Assembly (NCBI GenBank): GCA_051294375.1
Contig: CM119263.1
Location: 2,979,573 to 3,043,572 of the forward strand
Source: Paraspadella gotoi
Taxonomy: Eukaryota > Chaetognatha
Reading direction: 5' to 3'
Length of the DNA: 64,000 nt
Part shown: piece after piece, positions 45,376-58,702 of the stretch
Position numbering within the stretch: position 1 is the first letter of the stretch
Layout of the letters: each line of letters begins with the position of its first letter
Made by a program: the position numbers and the translations under genes
The notes under the pieces: model-generated
Told to the model about the DNA's origin: nothing
The model's database searches: none
The model's input: only the letters and a program-made list of their open reading frames with translations

Positions 45376-46887
45376 TATCTGTCCCCCTCCTTTGTTTCTT
45401 AAGCAACCCCTCTACGTACTCTTCTTTTATTTACGTCGTTTTATTTTATTCTCACTTAGTATTTTTTCCAAGACACAAGATAAGAGAAACAAACGCTAAA
45501 TATCCCTGACTTTATACGTAGATAGTCGATTTTTGCTATTTTCTATTAGAGAATCCATTATTTTGTAAATATCACGAAAAATAAAAGATTTTCGAATTAA
45601 AAATTCCGTTTTTAAAGTATGAAAAAATTAAGTTTGATGTATTTTCCATTAAACTTTAATTCTATTTAACAAACTACAAAAATGCTTAACGGATTTAACC
45701 AACCAAAATAAAATATTTAATGACAAAATTCCAGAAATTGAAATCATCTACTTATACAAGTGTGTCAGGAGAAAAGAATAAATAAAATGAGATTGAGACA
45801 ATAGACTTTTTTTGGGGTGAAACGACGAACAAAAGGGAAAGCGTCTTAATTTAGGGAGAAAGAAGCCATTTGCATTTTGAACGACGGCGACGCGACGCGG
45901 TGGAGAGAAAAACAAGAAACTAGAATTTTGAAGAATCGGAAACAAAAGGGCAACGAAAATGAAGAGAGAATAAGAGGCGGAGAAAGAGAGAACGAGAATC
46001 AAAGATGAAATGAGAGAGAGAAACTAGAAGTTATATTAAATATTTTTCAGAGATTATGTTTAGATATTCAAGTTAAAATTATGTTTTTTTCCGGCAGACG
46101 ATCAATGTTTGTTAACAATTTCGACTGAATACACGACGTCGTTGTTAACGACGACATTTAGTCTTCGTCGTCGTCTTCTTCGTCAATTAGTTTCTGGTTT
46201 CAATTTTTCTGATTGAATCAGCAAACTTATTAAAATAATCTCGGCATTATTATGATTGTTATTTTATCATATCCGCTGAACAAAATGTTATTAAAAATCG
46301 AAATTTCCTTTTTAGTTTAATTTTTAATATTAATATTAATTCAAAAAAACTGAATTCATGGATAGAATTTAAGGCATAACAACAAATTAAGGGATCCAAT
46401 ACTGAATCGTTGAAAGTCAACGATTTCTGATTCTTGTAACTGGGGCTGCAAATGTGTTCAATTTCACAATTCAAACATTTTTTTAGATTTTTTAAGATTT
46501 TCTCTCACTTCCTCCCCCTCCCTTCCTCTTCGTTCCTCGGACTCTTCCTCCCTATCGTTTTGTATTTGGTAGCAAGGTCGCAAGCGGGTCAGTAATTTTC
46601 CCTCTTAAATCCCTGTAAATCCCTTCTATGCTCCTCCCTCCCTCTCCCATCTCCCTTCCCCTCTCTCCCCTCTATTCCACTCCCTCTCCCCCTTCTCTTG
46701 CAATTCCGCCTCTCGTCTCTGACCCCCAAAAAGAGAAAAAATGAAGTTGAGAGAGAAAATAGCGTTTCATCTCTTCCCCTTTTCTATTGAGGAAAAGACC
46801 CCCAGCGAGAGAAACTGTTATTCATCTTCTCTCTCTGTCTCTGTCTGAACCTCTCTCTCTCCCTCTCTACTCTCTCTCTCTTCTCTC

Positions 46888-46935
<48 letters not shown>

Positions 46936-47075
46936 CACTCTCTCTCTCTCCTCTCAATGCCGATGTTAAAATTCACTGATTTAGTTTTTCTCTCTCCCTC
47001 CACCTCCTCCTCACTCCACCTGCCGCCCCAACTTCTCCTTCACAACAGCGACGCCATTTTTAACGACGCCGGTCG

Positions 47076-47087
47076 CACGTGACGTCA
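47076..47087. promoter_or_regulatory. Overlapping E-box and CRE
   Basis: CACGTGACGTCA combines CACGTG with a perfect CRE (TGACGTCA), in a GC-rich patch near an ACGCCATTTTTAACG motif. Copy B of the block carries a disturbed version near 53910-53935. Confidence 0.35.
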
Positions 47088-47939
47088 ATTTGCGCCGAAA
47101 CGACTCCCGAGGCCCGACGCGCCCCTACCCCCCTCGCTGTCCTTCCCCACGGGTTCGGTTTCGGAGGGAAAGAAAGACCTCACCTCGGGCGAGGCAGAAC
47201 AATTTCAGGATCGCGTATCTAGCGGCGGCGTCGACGGAGACTTATACTGAGGCGGTGCCCCACCGACTTCTCTGCGCGTCGTTCGGCGTCCTTCTTGCGA
47301 CATTTACTTCCGGATTAGGCGTCGCGATGATCTCGCAATGATATCGTCCGCTTCTCTTATTCGACCGACGACATCAAAGATCGAAGCTTGAACGCCTTGC
47401 ATCACCTGCTCACTGCCATCACCTGAATTCCCTGCATCCTAATCTTTCCCATCATTTTTAACAACATTCTGGCGTGCACCTTCTAAGCATTGTTGTCTGG
47501 CATCTGGACAGGCTTTGATGTAGATAGTGAGGTAGCCCTCCTTGGTCGAATGCCTTTCAATCAAGTCAAGTCAAACCCGCATCCTTTAATCGTCTGCATC
47601 GTCTGGCATAACCTGCTTCACCTGCAGGCCCATTAATTGCGCCTCCATCACCAAACATCGCCGCATCGCCTACATCCCCGAATCGGCAGCATCGCTCGCT
47701 CTTCAAGCGACGATTTTTTTCTGCCTAATCTGGATGATGATCGTCAACGCATGCCCTGAGGACCGACACTCAATGCCTTTTCAACGAAGCCCTCGGTCAT
47801 TCTCCCGAAACGGACTCGAAACCCCCCCCTCTTTCTCCCCCCGCCTCCCCATCTATTCCCCGACGGAAAGCGACCTGAACGGCGAGTTCGCGACTTGCCA
47901 CCCGCGTTGCGACGTGGTCACGCCGCGCTGCGACGTGTC

Positions 47940-48150
47940 ACGCTCTTTCATCCGGCGTCAAACCGGCATCATTTTTCGACATCCTGGTCCGCCGGCGTCA
48001 TTTTTTTATAACAATCGGCGTCATCCGGAGTCGTTTTACGTCATCAGTCATGAAGTGGCGTCATCCGGCGTCATTGTTTGACATCTGTCGTCAACCGGCG
48101 TCATTTCTCGGCATACGGCGTCAATCGGCGTTATTTCTCGACATCCTGGG
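47940..48150 (+). repeat. Degenerate CCGGCGTCAT repeat
   Basis: About ten CGGCGTCAT cores at uneven 20-30 base spacing. A disturbed version lies at 55120-55340. Confidence 0.7.
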
Positions 48151-48391
48151 GTCTATCGGCGTGGATCGAGACTTAGAAAAAGTCGTTGACATAAATGGAG
48201 CAAATCTTTGGAGGTTATTGACGACGAGTTGAGACCGGTTGAGATCGGTTGAGATTCTTTTTCGTTTTCGAGATTAACTACGATCTCCACTCAACGTCAC
48301 TACGACGTTGAACTAATGACAACATCCATCGCTAATGGACAATAACGTGAGCTGAAAGTAGGCCATCTCTCTCTCTCTCTCTCTCATTTTT

Positions 48392-48447
48392 TAGCTTAAA
48401 CGATGTTCGAAAAACGGAATCTCTAAGTTCAAGCCAATCAGAAAGAG

Positions 48448-48500
<53 letters not shown>

Positions 48501-51500
48501 AAGATGAGAGAGAGAAGATGAAGTATGAGAGAGGGAACTACAAAAAGGCAAGGGTTAAATATTTCCTACAACATCCGCCTGGATGAAAACGAAAGTTACT
48601 AAGTGGATCAAAAGTATCTCAGAAAAGAAAAATGAAAAAAAAGAAAGAAAAGGGGAAAAAAAACTCAGACGAACAAAAAAGGATCAGAGAGAAACAATAT
48701 TGAATTTAGGGAAATTTGATTATTTAAAAATATAATGAGTAAATCAGAAAACAAAATTGTCAGTCTGGAAAATTTCACTATCGAAAATAATTGGCTATCG
48801 TCTTTGTCGGTTGTTGTCGTCCTCTGTCGTCGTAACGTACGGTCAGCTCTTCAGGGTAATTTACGTTTGTCTGGTCGACCTCAACACTACGAAAATACAT
48901 TTCTAGAGAGCAGGTTTGTCACGGAGCGGGGTACCACTAAGATTACGTGATGATCTGTACTTGGTGTGACTGGAGTGCTTTCGTGCGTACAAACTTGAGA
49001 GAATAGAGCGTGCACGGAGAGGAGGCAGAATAATGAGCGTGAGAGCAAGCAAGCTGTTAAAATCGTGCAATCAAACGAGAGCGTAAAGTAGAGGTTGTTG
49101 TGAAAGAGGCAAAAGAGGATCTAAGGCGTCCGAGCGTATGGAAGGTGAAAGACTGTGGAGAAAACGAGAAAAGGAGAAAGGAAGAGAAGAAGAATGGAGA
49201 GACGCCATCGGATAATCCTTATTAACTACTGAACATCAAAACAGAGAATTGGCGCAAACTAAACGAACGGAGCTCAGTTAATTCATATTCTGCTATACGC
49301 CCGCGCTACATGAGGTCTAAAAACAATGGCATTAACAAAATGAAATAAAAGGTTAATTATAAATTCTTGTAATTCACAATGCTACCCTGTTTTGCCTCTG
49401 TGTCTGCTGTGCGTAACTTCTTCTTGGGTCGGGCTGGCGTCTTTCAGAACCGAAGCGGGCGGGGGGGCGTTGTGAGTTTTTTTTGATTCATCGTGTTATT
49501 GCATCGTTTACCTGATCGTACGTCAGTGCCTGACGTTTAGCAGCCTTAGCTACTATTATTTAATCTTTTTTGAAAAATCATCCGTATATATTGTAGACGA
49601 AGCGATTACCATAAGAAACTGGTGGTAGGTCTTGGTCTCTGTGGCTATTACAATCGTGAAGTGTCAGTCTGCCTCACTTCAATTTATCTGCTTGATCATT
49701 TCTGAAGCATATAGATGTTAGTTTAGTTTGTTGTTGGTATATTTGACTATTATTACGATGATGAGACTTAGCTTAGTCAATAAAGAACAGGGTCGAATTA
49801 TATGCATTGAATTTTTTAATATAAACGCCCCGCAATTATTTTGTCAAAGTTAACATTATCTTATAATGTTCTACTATTTATTAGCTCCCCCAGAACTCTG
49901 AGCGTAATACCAAACAAATGCCTATTTATATATTTCATACTTTTTTCAAGTGATATCCATCATCGCCGCTAAATTCTAATCTAAGCTATGAAAAAAAAAG
50001 TCTAAGTGAATACGCAACTCCCTTTCAAATTGCTTCTCCCCTTACCTTTTCACAGAATCAATATATGATAATGAATTGTACGTATTGTTAATTAGCTTTC
50101 GCAATTAATGCGTATTGTCTTGTCACTGAACTTATATGTAAATTTCGCGACTGCTTATCTATGCAAAATCATACAAGTTGGAATATATAACTTTACGTTA
50201 AAGTTTAAAGTTACATTGACTAAAAAATGGGAAAAATATATAACAAAAAATAATCTAGAAAAGAAACAAATTGGGAAAAAAATTTATAGATGTGAGTATG
50301 AGATAAAAAATAACACTTTCGTTTCGTCATTCGTTTTGTGAAAATTCTTGATCTTTTCGATTTCGCTCCGAATCAAAACTTTGAGATAAAATTATGAATT
50401 TCCGAGATTTTTGATACTATTATTAAACGATTAATGATCAATATTAACTCTTAATTCCTATAACTTTCAATCGCATCGGCTCAGAACATTTCGTATTTTT
50501 TTAATTATTTAAGATTCTTTATTTTATCCTCTCTCTCTATCAAAATCATGTAGAATCACTGTGAACTTTATACTATCTTTGGCAAATTTTGTGGCCATCA
50601 AATCGTATCTTTCCTAATTCTCCTCACACTTAGCTCTCCATCTGTATAATTGAGCGATATCTCCTTTCTATCTTGTCGATTGTGATCGATTAAAAAGTAA
50701 TTCCAACCTTCTGTACAGTTCTCATCGTACTCACTCAGATCTTCAGCTTGATCTCGTTTTTTTAAAACAAATTTCATGGTACATTTTATTTTCTACAATG
50801 TATATCTCTTATAAACTGTATCTTAGTACCCATATACAGCCCTTTCTTTTCACACTATATCGTGTAAAAAAAGCACCCATCTTCTCACTTTCCGGCGCAT
50901 GATATGAGATGCAACTCTCCTTGATACCTGCTCAACAGGATTAAGATTTCGTCCTTCTTCTGACCAATAAGACTTGACCATCGGCGTAGAAATCTCCTCA
51001 TCGCATAATGTATAAGCGCACAATTTCTATATACGTCTCGGCATACTCGCGCATGGGAGAGAGATTATGTGAAAGCTGCTGCCCAAACACAATAAGCTGA
51101 TACCTCGCTCAGAAATTACAGGACGTTCAAATAGCTATGCTCTGGTTAGAAACACGTCTTCGAACAGTCGGTGAGAGGGAGGGATGCGAGAGCCATGGGA
51201 AGCGAATTTAATGTATGGAAAGGTATCAATAAGAGCAGCGATGTAAATACAGAAAGAGTGAGTATAGAGGTAGAGAGAAAAGTGAAAGGTCTCAGCTCAC
51301 AAACTATGAAGGAGACGAAAAGGCACGAGAAGATTAGTAAGGATATGTAATGTGAAGACAAGAGAAGGCAGAGTTGAAACGTCGCAAGGAGGAGAAGATG
51401 GAAAGGAGGGAGCAAGAGCAATACAAGTAGGGATCACAGACGAGAGAGAGATGGATGAAGAGAAAGAGTAGAACGTACTGAGATGGGAAGGAAGAAGCGG

Positions 51501-51579
51501 GATTAAAGGTAGAGTGTGACAGAAGAATAGGAGATGAGGGATGTTCTACATTAGAGAAGAGAGCGAGAGAGAGAGAGAT

Positions 51580-51646
<67 letters not shown>

Positions 51647-53699
51647 AGGGACAAAAAGCCTTTCAATAGTAAGGACGGAAAGCAAAATGATAAGAGAAGA
51701 AAAATATAAGAAAGAAGAAAAAGAAAAAGTGGATTTATAAAAAAATGAAAGAAAAAAAAAAAAAGGAAAAAAGTTTGAGGAAAAGCGTAGGGCGAATTTT
51801 TGTTATGTATACTGGAAACGAAAAAGGAGAGCAAAAGGTGAGTTCGGTTTTTGGAGGGACAACAATAAGTAAAGGCTCTCGCTTCTCTTTCTCTCTCTCC
51901 TCTCTCTCTCTTCTCTCCTCTCTCTCTCTCTCTCTCCAATCTCTTCTCTGCTCTCTCTCCGAGTCTCTTCTCTCTCCTCTGCTCTCTCTCTCCTCTCTCA
52001 CCTCTCCCGCTTCTCTCTCGCTTAGCTCTCCTCAGTCATCTGCTCTCTTCTCTTGTCTGAAAGGCTCCCCCTCCCTTTCGTGTTTAGGATGGTGAACATC
52101 TTGCTCTCTACGACTCTTGCTTTTAATTTAGCGCGATCTGTTTTAATGTTTATTTCTCCACTTAGTAATTGTTTTCCAAGACACAAGAATAGAAAACAAC
52201 GCTAAATATCCCGACTTTATACGTAAGATTAGTCGATTTTTGCTATTTTCTCTAATTAGAGATCCATTATTTTGTAAATATCACCGAAAAATAAAAGATT
52301 CCTTGAAAATTAAAAATTCCGTTTTTTAAAGTTGAAAAATTAAGTTTGATGTATTTTCCATTAAACTTTAATTCTATTAACAAACTACAAAAATCTTAAA
52401 CGGATTTAACCACCAAAATAAATATTTAAGTATGACAAAATTCCAGAAATTGAAATCAAATAAGGGTATTCTAAATTACATCAAGTGTGTCAGAGAAAAG
52501 AATAAATAAATAAATGAGATTAGACAATAGACTTTTTTTGGGGGTGAAACGACACAAAAGGAAGCGTCCTTAATTTAGGGAGAAAGAAGATTTGCATTGT
52601 TGAACGGAGCGGCGACGCGACGCCGGCTGGAGGCGAGAATAACAAGAACTAAATGTTTTGGAAGAATCGGACAAACAAAAAGGGCAAAGAGAATGAAGCA
52701 GAGAGAATATAGAGTGCGGCAGAAACAGAGAAGAACGAAGAATCAAAAGATGAAATGAGAGGAGACTAGAGGTGAATATATTAATATTTCAGAGATTAGT
52801 GTTTAGGATATTCAAAGTTAAAATTATGTTTTTCCGCCAGACGATCAAGTGTTTGTTAAAGCAATTTCGACTTGAATACACGAGCGTCGTTGTTAAACCA
52901 GGAGACATTTAAGTCCTTCGTACGTGCTCTTCTGTGCTGAGTCAATTAGTATTTCTGCGAGGTGTTTCAATTTTTTCGATGTGAATCTAGCAACTTATGT
53001 AAATAATCTCGGCTTATTATGATTGTTATTTAGATCATATCCGCTGCAACAACAATGTCTATTAAAAATCTGTGAAATTTCCTGTTTTTAGTTTAATTTT
53101 AATATTCACATATTATTCAAGAAAAACTGAAATTCATGGATAGCATTTTAAATGTGGCATAACAACAAATTAAGGGATCCAATTACTGAATCGTTGAGAA
53201 AGCCAGTCAACGGAGAGTGTGTGCTGAATTCATTGTAAACTGGGGGCCTGTCTGCAATGTGTCTCATTGTCACAATTCAACCATTTTTTTAGATTTTTTT
53301 CAGATTTTCTCTCACTTCCCCCCCTACCCTTCCTCTTCCGTCCTCAAGATTCTTCCTCCCTATCGTTTTTGTATTGTGGTAGCAAAGGTCGCAGCGAGGT
53401 TTTTCAGTCATTCCCGGCAGGCCTCTTAATATTCCCTTGTAATCCCCTTCTATTCTCCTCCCTCTCCCCCTACTCCCTCTCGCCTCTTCTCCCTCTCTTC
53501 CACTCCCTCTCATCCCTTCTCGTTGCAAATTCCGCCGTCTATCTTCCTCTACGCCCAAAAGAGAAAATGAAGTGAGAGAGAAGAATAGCGTTTCTCTCTT
53601 CCCCTTTTCTAATTGAGAGGAAAGAGACCCAGCGAGAGAAATCTATCTCATTTCTCTTCTCTGTTCTGTCTGACTCTCTCTCTCTCACCTCTTCTCTCC

Positions 53700-53737
<38 letters not shown>

Positions 53738-55650
53738 CTCCTCTCTCTCTACTCTCTCGTCTCTCTCTCTCTCTCCCTACCTTCATGATGCCGAACCCGT
53801 TAATATTCACGATGTTGTTCTATTTCTCATCTCCCTCCACTCCTCCTCCTCCACCGCCGCCACTCTCCTTCCAGCGACAGGGACATCGACGTGAAGCCAT
53901 TTTTAACGACGCCGGCGCAACGTGACTCGTCATTTGGCAGCCGCAACGACTCCCGGCGGCTCGATCGCCCCTACCCCTCCGCTGTCCTTAGACGCCGTCT
54001 CGCAGTACGCGAGTTCGGTCGTACGATGGGAAGACCTCAGCTCGGGCGAGTGGTCAGTACAATGTCAGGTCCGCGGCAGCGCGATCAGCGGCGGCGCTAC
54101 GACGGAGGACTAGTGTTACGCTGAGGCGAGTGCCCGCCGATGCTTGCCATTCGCTGCGGCGTACTGTTCGCGCCGTCCTTCTTTGTTCCTGACAGATTTT
54201 GGACTTCTCGATCTCAGCCGCAGCGAATAGCATCTCGTGCATATCTCGCTGTGACTTCGTCCCTTGAGGCATCTGTAAATTTCGACGACGAAGATCAAAG
54301 TCGAAGAAGACAAGCTGAATCGCCGTGCACTCCTGCGATCCCACTGCACTGCACCTCTGAATCGCATCATTACCTATGCGATCCATACCATGTTTCCCGC
54401 ATGTCACTTTATTAAACAACATTCTGGCTGCAGCCTCTTCTAAGCATTTGTGTGTCGCCATCTGAGGACAAGCTTGAGATTGAGATAGTAGAGGTAGTTC
54501 CGGTCTTGGAGTCTCGATGGCCTGTTCAAATCGAATGTCAACGGTCACCCGCATTCCCTATTGAATCCGTCTGCATCGTCTGCAGAACCGCCTGCTTCAC
54601 CTGCAGACCGCATAATGCGCCTCCATCAACCGAGCTCTGCGAAATCGGCAGGGCCCATCGCCTACACTCTCCCGAATCGGGCCCGCATCGCTCGCCATCC
54701 CTCCGAGCTAGGACGAGTGTTCAGACCACTCGTGTTCGATCTGCAGGGTCATGAGAGGGTATGTCATCCACGTAAACGCAGACCGCGTAGGGTTGATGTC
54801 TATGGATACATAAGGCGGAATGTAATCACATCGTAGAGGAGGCTAAAGCTGGCGGTGGCCGATGAGCAGTAGATGTCGCGAAACACACCGATGCCTCTAG
54901 GAGAGACACGACAAGAGAATCATCCCTTGTAGTCATAAACGAAAGCCCCTCGGTCAATTCTCTCCCGAACGATCTCGGAATCCCCCCTCTTCTCCCGGCT
55001 CCCCCACCATCCTATTCCACGATTCCGACGAAAGCGACGCTGACGGCGAAGTTTCTGCGACTGTGCCACCGGTGCGACGCGTTCTACGCCCGCGTGCGAC
55101 GAGATGGATGTCACATTAGCTCGGGGTTTCAATGCCGGCGTCAACCGCACATCATTTTTCACTCTCTGTCGTCGCCGGCGTCATAATTTTATCAACAATC
55201 CGGCGGTCATCCGGAGTCGTTTTATAGACGTCAACCCAGTCGATGAAGTGGGCGATCATGCCGGGTGTCAATTGTTAGCTGCCTGAAACATCTGTCGTCA
55301 ACCGCCGTCATTTTCTCCGGGCTACGCGCGTCAATGGCGATTATTTCTCGACGATCTCTGGGGTCTATCGGCCGGGTGGATCGAGACTTACAAGGAGAAA
55401 ACGAAAACAAGTCCGTTGATCACATAAAATGGAGCAAATCTTTGAAGGTTATTGACGACGAAGTTGAGAACCGGGTTGAGAGATCGGTTGAGATTCACCT
55501 TTATTTCGTTTTCGAGATTAACTTACGATCTCACGTCAACCAGTCAACGACGTTGAAACTAATGACAACACATCCTCGCTAAAGGACAATACACCGTGAG
55601 CTGGAAAGTAGGCAGACCATCTCTCTTCTTCTCTCTCTCGTCTCTCTCTC
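48392..55650. repeat. Duplicated block 3, copy B (insertion-rich)
   Basis: Follows copy A directly and repeats its order, but is about 29% longer because of scattered extra bases. Homopolymers and microsatellites are also disturbed. This pattern is that of an unpolished long read. Open frames here, such as 54054-54554, should not be taken as genes. Confidence 0.85.
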
Positions 55651-56418
55651 TCTCTCGTTTCCTGCTCTGCATGTCTCTCTCTATCTCTCATCTCTCCTCT
55701 CCTCCTCTCTCAAGTCCCCTCATCCCTCTCTCTCTTCCTCTCTCCAGTCACGGTGTGATATAAAGTTCCACTTGGTTGATTAGCTAGCGGCCTTCGTTTC
55801 GTGATACGTTGCTGGATCTTAATGGAACTGACATAGACGGCTGGACTTTTAAATCGTGATTGGTGTTTTTTAACCCGCCTGCCGTACATTCTCTCTCTTC
55901 TCTCTCTCTCCTCTCTACCCGCGTCTCTCAGGTCCTCCTCTACATCATCTTCGCCCTCCGTCGATGAAATCTCCTCGCAGCCGATCCCCTCACTCTCTCA
56001 TACTCTCCCTGGCTGGCATGCCACTCCCGTCGCTCACCCCGCCCCCCCCAGGCGACTTTGGCGTCGTCTGCGGGGATGCCACGTCGACTGGTCTCCTCTC
56101 TATCCTCTCGCCCGTCGCTTATCCTGCCTCGCATCGACTCAGCCCCTGGGCCGTGTGCCATGTGCTGTAGCTCGTCATTCGTGGCTCCATCTCGCTCATC
56201 GGTATCAGCTATTAGCTCTTCTGATCATTACTCATTCATTAGAGTCTTGCAGCTCATCACTCTATGATGCCTCGCGTTAGCTCTAATCCCAGGCCTGATG
56301 GAGCGTTCGGCTGTCGTTAAGTGCTTGTTGCGGAGACTCGTCGTCTCGAGGGGAGATCGATGTAATGGAATGACTTAGGAATGGAATATCTGATTGATTT
56401 GATCGATCATGGATTCTA

Positions 56419-56829
56419 GTGGAAAACATAATAAAATGTGGGCCAAGGACGAATCGGTTCAAGCGTCTATGCGACAGATCCTCACAACACCTCTCTGCAT
56501 ATGTGACCAGCACTAAGAACAGATTAATCTTTCGCAATCGGTACAGTGAACAAAATGAAACAAACCAAAAAAAGAAATACAAAAAGCCTGCTTTAATAAC
56601 GGAACATGAGATTGTTATGCACGGCAGACGGCTTTTTTTTATACTTTCATGTTTCGGTGGCCCAGTAGTTGTTGGGCGTTGTTGTCCTACACGGTGCCGA
56701 CACACTACAATCTTTCGCTTCCGACAATTGGAATCTATAAGGCACGTTATCAGACTCGAAATAAATGCACACTCAGAATACCCCTACGTGAATATATTGC
56801 GCTTGTCCATGATGAGTTTTGTTGTTTGA
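56419..56829 (+). CDS. Candidate ORF, function unknown
   Basis: A 136-codon frame beginning MENIIKCGPRTNRFKRLC, with no low-complexity run. A minus-strand frame of similar size overlaps it (56283-56705), so at least one is chance. No domain was recognised. Confidence 0.15.
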   Translation: MENIIKCGPRTNRFKRLCDRSSQHLSAYVTSTKNRLIFRNRYSEQNETNQKKKYKKPALITEHEIVMHGRRLFFILSCFGGPVVVGRCCPTRCRHTTIFRFRQLESIRHVIRLEINAHSEYPYVNILRLSMMSFVV

Positions 56830-57539
56830 TTTGAAATTTCACATGGGTTACAATTGATTTTCTTTTAGATAATAAATTGGCGTATGCAGTCAAGTTTTAA
56901 AACGAAGTAAACCGGGTCGCAGTTCTGGCAATGAGGCTGCGTTAATTTTTTTTTATTTACCTAAACCGCAGCCACTTTTGTTTCCTGCCGCCGCCGTCGA
57001 AGCGTTTAATATGATGTTGTAATTGAATTAAAAACCCGAAATTATTAGAAAAGAACGGGCAGAGCCGTTTCAACAAGAGACAAGACATTCTTTTGAACGG
57101 GGTGAATCGCCAATATGAATTCTTTTTTCATAAACATTTTTGATAACAATTTTTAATATTAAATCGCATGATTGTATTCTGAAAGCAATTGTTTCTTATC
57201 CACGGATGAAAAAATAAAAAAATAAATATCAACGTAAGAGGTTTGTGTATTTTCGGCTCTCCTCTCTCCATCTCTCTCTCGCTCTCTCTCTCCTCCGCTC
57301 CTCTCTCTCGTCCTCCTCTCTCATCCTCTCTCTCTCTCACGATCTCCGTCTCTCTCTCTCTGTTCAAATTCTACTGATAGAGAGTATTCGAATCCAACTT
57401 GCATATTAACCATTTCTTCTTCTTCTTTTCTATCTTCTTCTTCTTCTTCTTCTTCTTCTTCTTTCTTCTTCATTCTTTCTCTTCTTCTTCTTCTCTTTTT
57501 CTTAGAAAATGAAAAATGCACTTTTCTCCATTTCCGGGC

Positions 57540-57800
57540 GCCGAGATTCCTTCGTCGGCGCCGAGACTGAGACGACGCGGCGCCGACGCTGAGACAACAG
57601 CGGCGCCGCCAAATCTCCCGGCGCGAAACGATAGAGAGTGAGAGGATTAACCTGCGACGCCATTAGAGACCGGAGGACCGACCGTACCGACAACGACGAC
57701 TACGACGACGACGACGACGACAAGTGAGGTAGTCCTCCGTTGGACGAATGCCTTTCAAGTCAGTCAAGACGACGACGGAGAGCCTTCGTCGCCAAGCACC
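57540..57800. promoter_or_regulatory. CpG-rich, promoter-like segment
   Basis: Dense CG dinucleotides with repeated CGGCGCCGAGAC-type units and a GACGCCATTAG motif. It precedes the candidate exon at 57958-58293 on the plus strand. Confidence 0.3.
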
Positions 57801-57957
57801 GACGACAACAACAACAACGACGACGACCGAGGGTAGAACTCGTCCGAGTCTTTTTGAATAAAATCCGACAGAGGGCGCGAACGCCTCGAGAAATGACGAC
57901 GACCGACGTCACAAAGACGATCGACGACGAACGACAGCGGACGATGTTGCTGATTGA

Positions 57958-58293
57958 GATGGCAGCTCTGGCGGCTGCGCCTCCGAAATTCTACCGTCCA
58001 CGCCAGCCCGCCGTGCCACTTCGCGCTCCACGATCAATCCTCTGGCCTCCGCCGCGCAGCCGCAGGCGAGCAGGCGCGCCGAAAGCGGCGCCCGCCTCAT
58101 CCGCACCCTCGCCCCGCCCTCGCCGGCCGATTATTCCGTCACCCACCCCTCCGCCATCGGCCGCCCCTTCTTGGCCCTCCGGCCTGAAGCGGACAGACCC
58201 CCTTCTCGCGGCGACAATGATGGTGGCGGGAACCTCGATTTTTTTGGTTTGAACCCGGCAGCGCAAAGAACGAAAATTTCCATCAGAGCGAAG
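57958..58293 (+). CDS. Candidate exon, Ser/Ala/Pro-rich, with donor
   Basis: The frame reads GSSGGCASEILPSTPARRAT, later GARLIRTLAPPSPADYSVTH, and ends NLDFFGLNPAAQRTKISIRA-K at a GTGAGG donor. This looks more like protein than the overlapping frame that starts at ATG 57893 (MTTTDVTKTIDDERQRTMLL). The two may be one exon split by a single-base assembly error near 57957. No family was recognised. Confidence 0.3.
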
Positions 58294-58417
58294 GTGAGGC
58301 GCAAGCGAGTAGAGGACGGATGGGGGAAGAGGGGAGGAAGGGCGTGAGGACGAGACAAATCGCTTTCCAATTTTTGTTGAAAGAGTTTGTGAGTGAGGGG
58401 AAGATTGTGAACCGTGA

Positions 58418-58427
<10 letters not shown>

Positions 58428-58448
<21 letters not shown>

Positions 58449-58525
58449 TGCGGAGAGAGAGAGAGAAGAGAGAGAGAGATGGAGAGAGAGAGAGGAGGAG
58501 AGAGAGAGAGAGAGAGAGAGGAGAG
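58428..58525 (+). repeat. (GA)n microsatellite
   Basis: An interrupted GA tract shortly before the 25-N gap. Confidence 0.94.
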
Positions 58526-58589
58526 AGCGCCTCTGTTCCGACCAACGTCTCAGATATATTGCTTTTGGCTCGAACCGCCGCGGGCCCTA

Positions 58590-58614
58590 NNNNNNNNNNN
58601 NNNNNNNNNNNNNN
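58590..58614. other. Assembly gap (25 N)
   Basis: Same length as the gap at 16965. It is flanked by GCGGGCCCTA and a 12-bp repeat. Confidence 0.99.
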
Positions 58615-58619
58615 TGGAA

Positions 58620-58702
58620 GGGCCTCACAGAGATCCTCACAGTGATTCTCACAGTGATCCTCACTGTGATCCTTTGCGAACCTCACAACGATCCTCACAG
58701 TG
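58620..58702 (+). repeat. 12-bp repeat with TCACAGTGA palindromes
   Basis: Six to seven units of GATCCTCACAGT, starting just after the N gap. The 58.86-59.25 kb stretch beyond is AT-rich with no gene seen. Confidence 0.75.

Larger units (their letters stand above)
42745..48385. repeat. Duplicated block 3, copy A
   Basis: Collinear with 48392-55650. It holds microsatellites at 42795-42830, 44860-44925, 45130-45370 and 46840-46930, AT-rich spacers and a GC-rich end (47.05-48.35 kb). No coding exon could be supported. Open frames such as 47090-47341 do not survive in copy B. Confidence 0.85.

Noticed and set aside
47090-47341. 83-codon plus frame beginning MRRNDSRGPTRPYPPR
   Set aside because: GC-rich promoter-like sequence. 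The frame has no splice or homology support and is not kept in the second copy.
54054-54554. 166-codon minus frame with complex composition
   Set aside because: It lies in the insertion-laden copy B, and the corresponding part of copy A (47.2-47.6 kb) has no such frame.
42745-55650. Recent true segmental duplication
   Set aside because: Divergence is almost all single-base insertions in one copy, not substitutions, so a sequencing or assembly cause is more likely.
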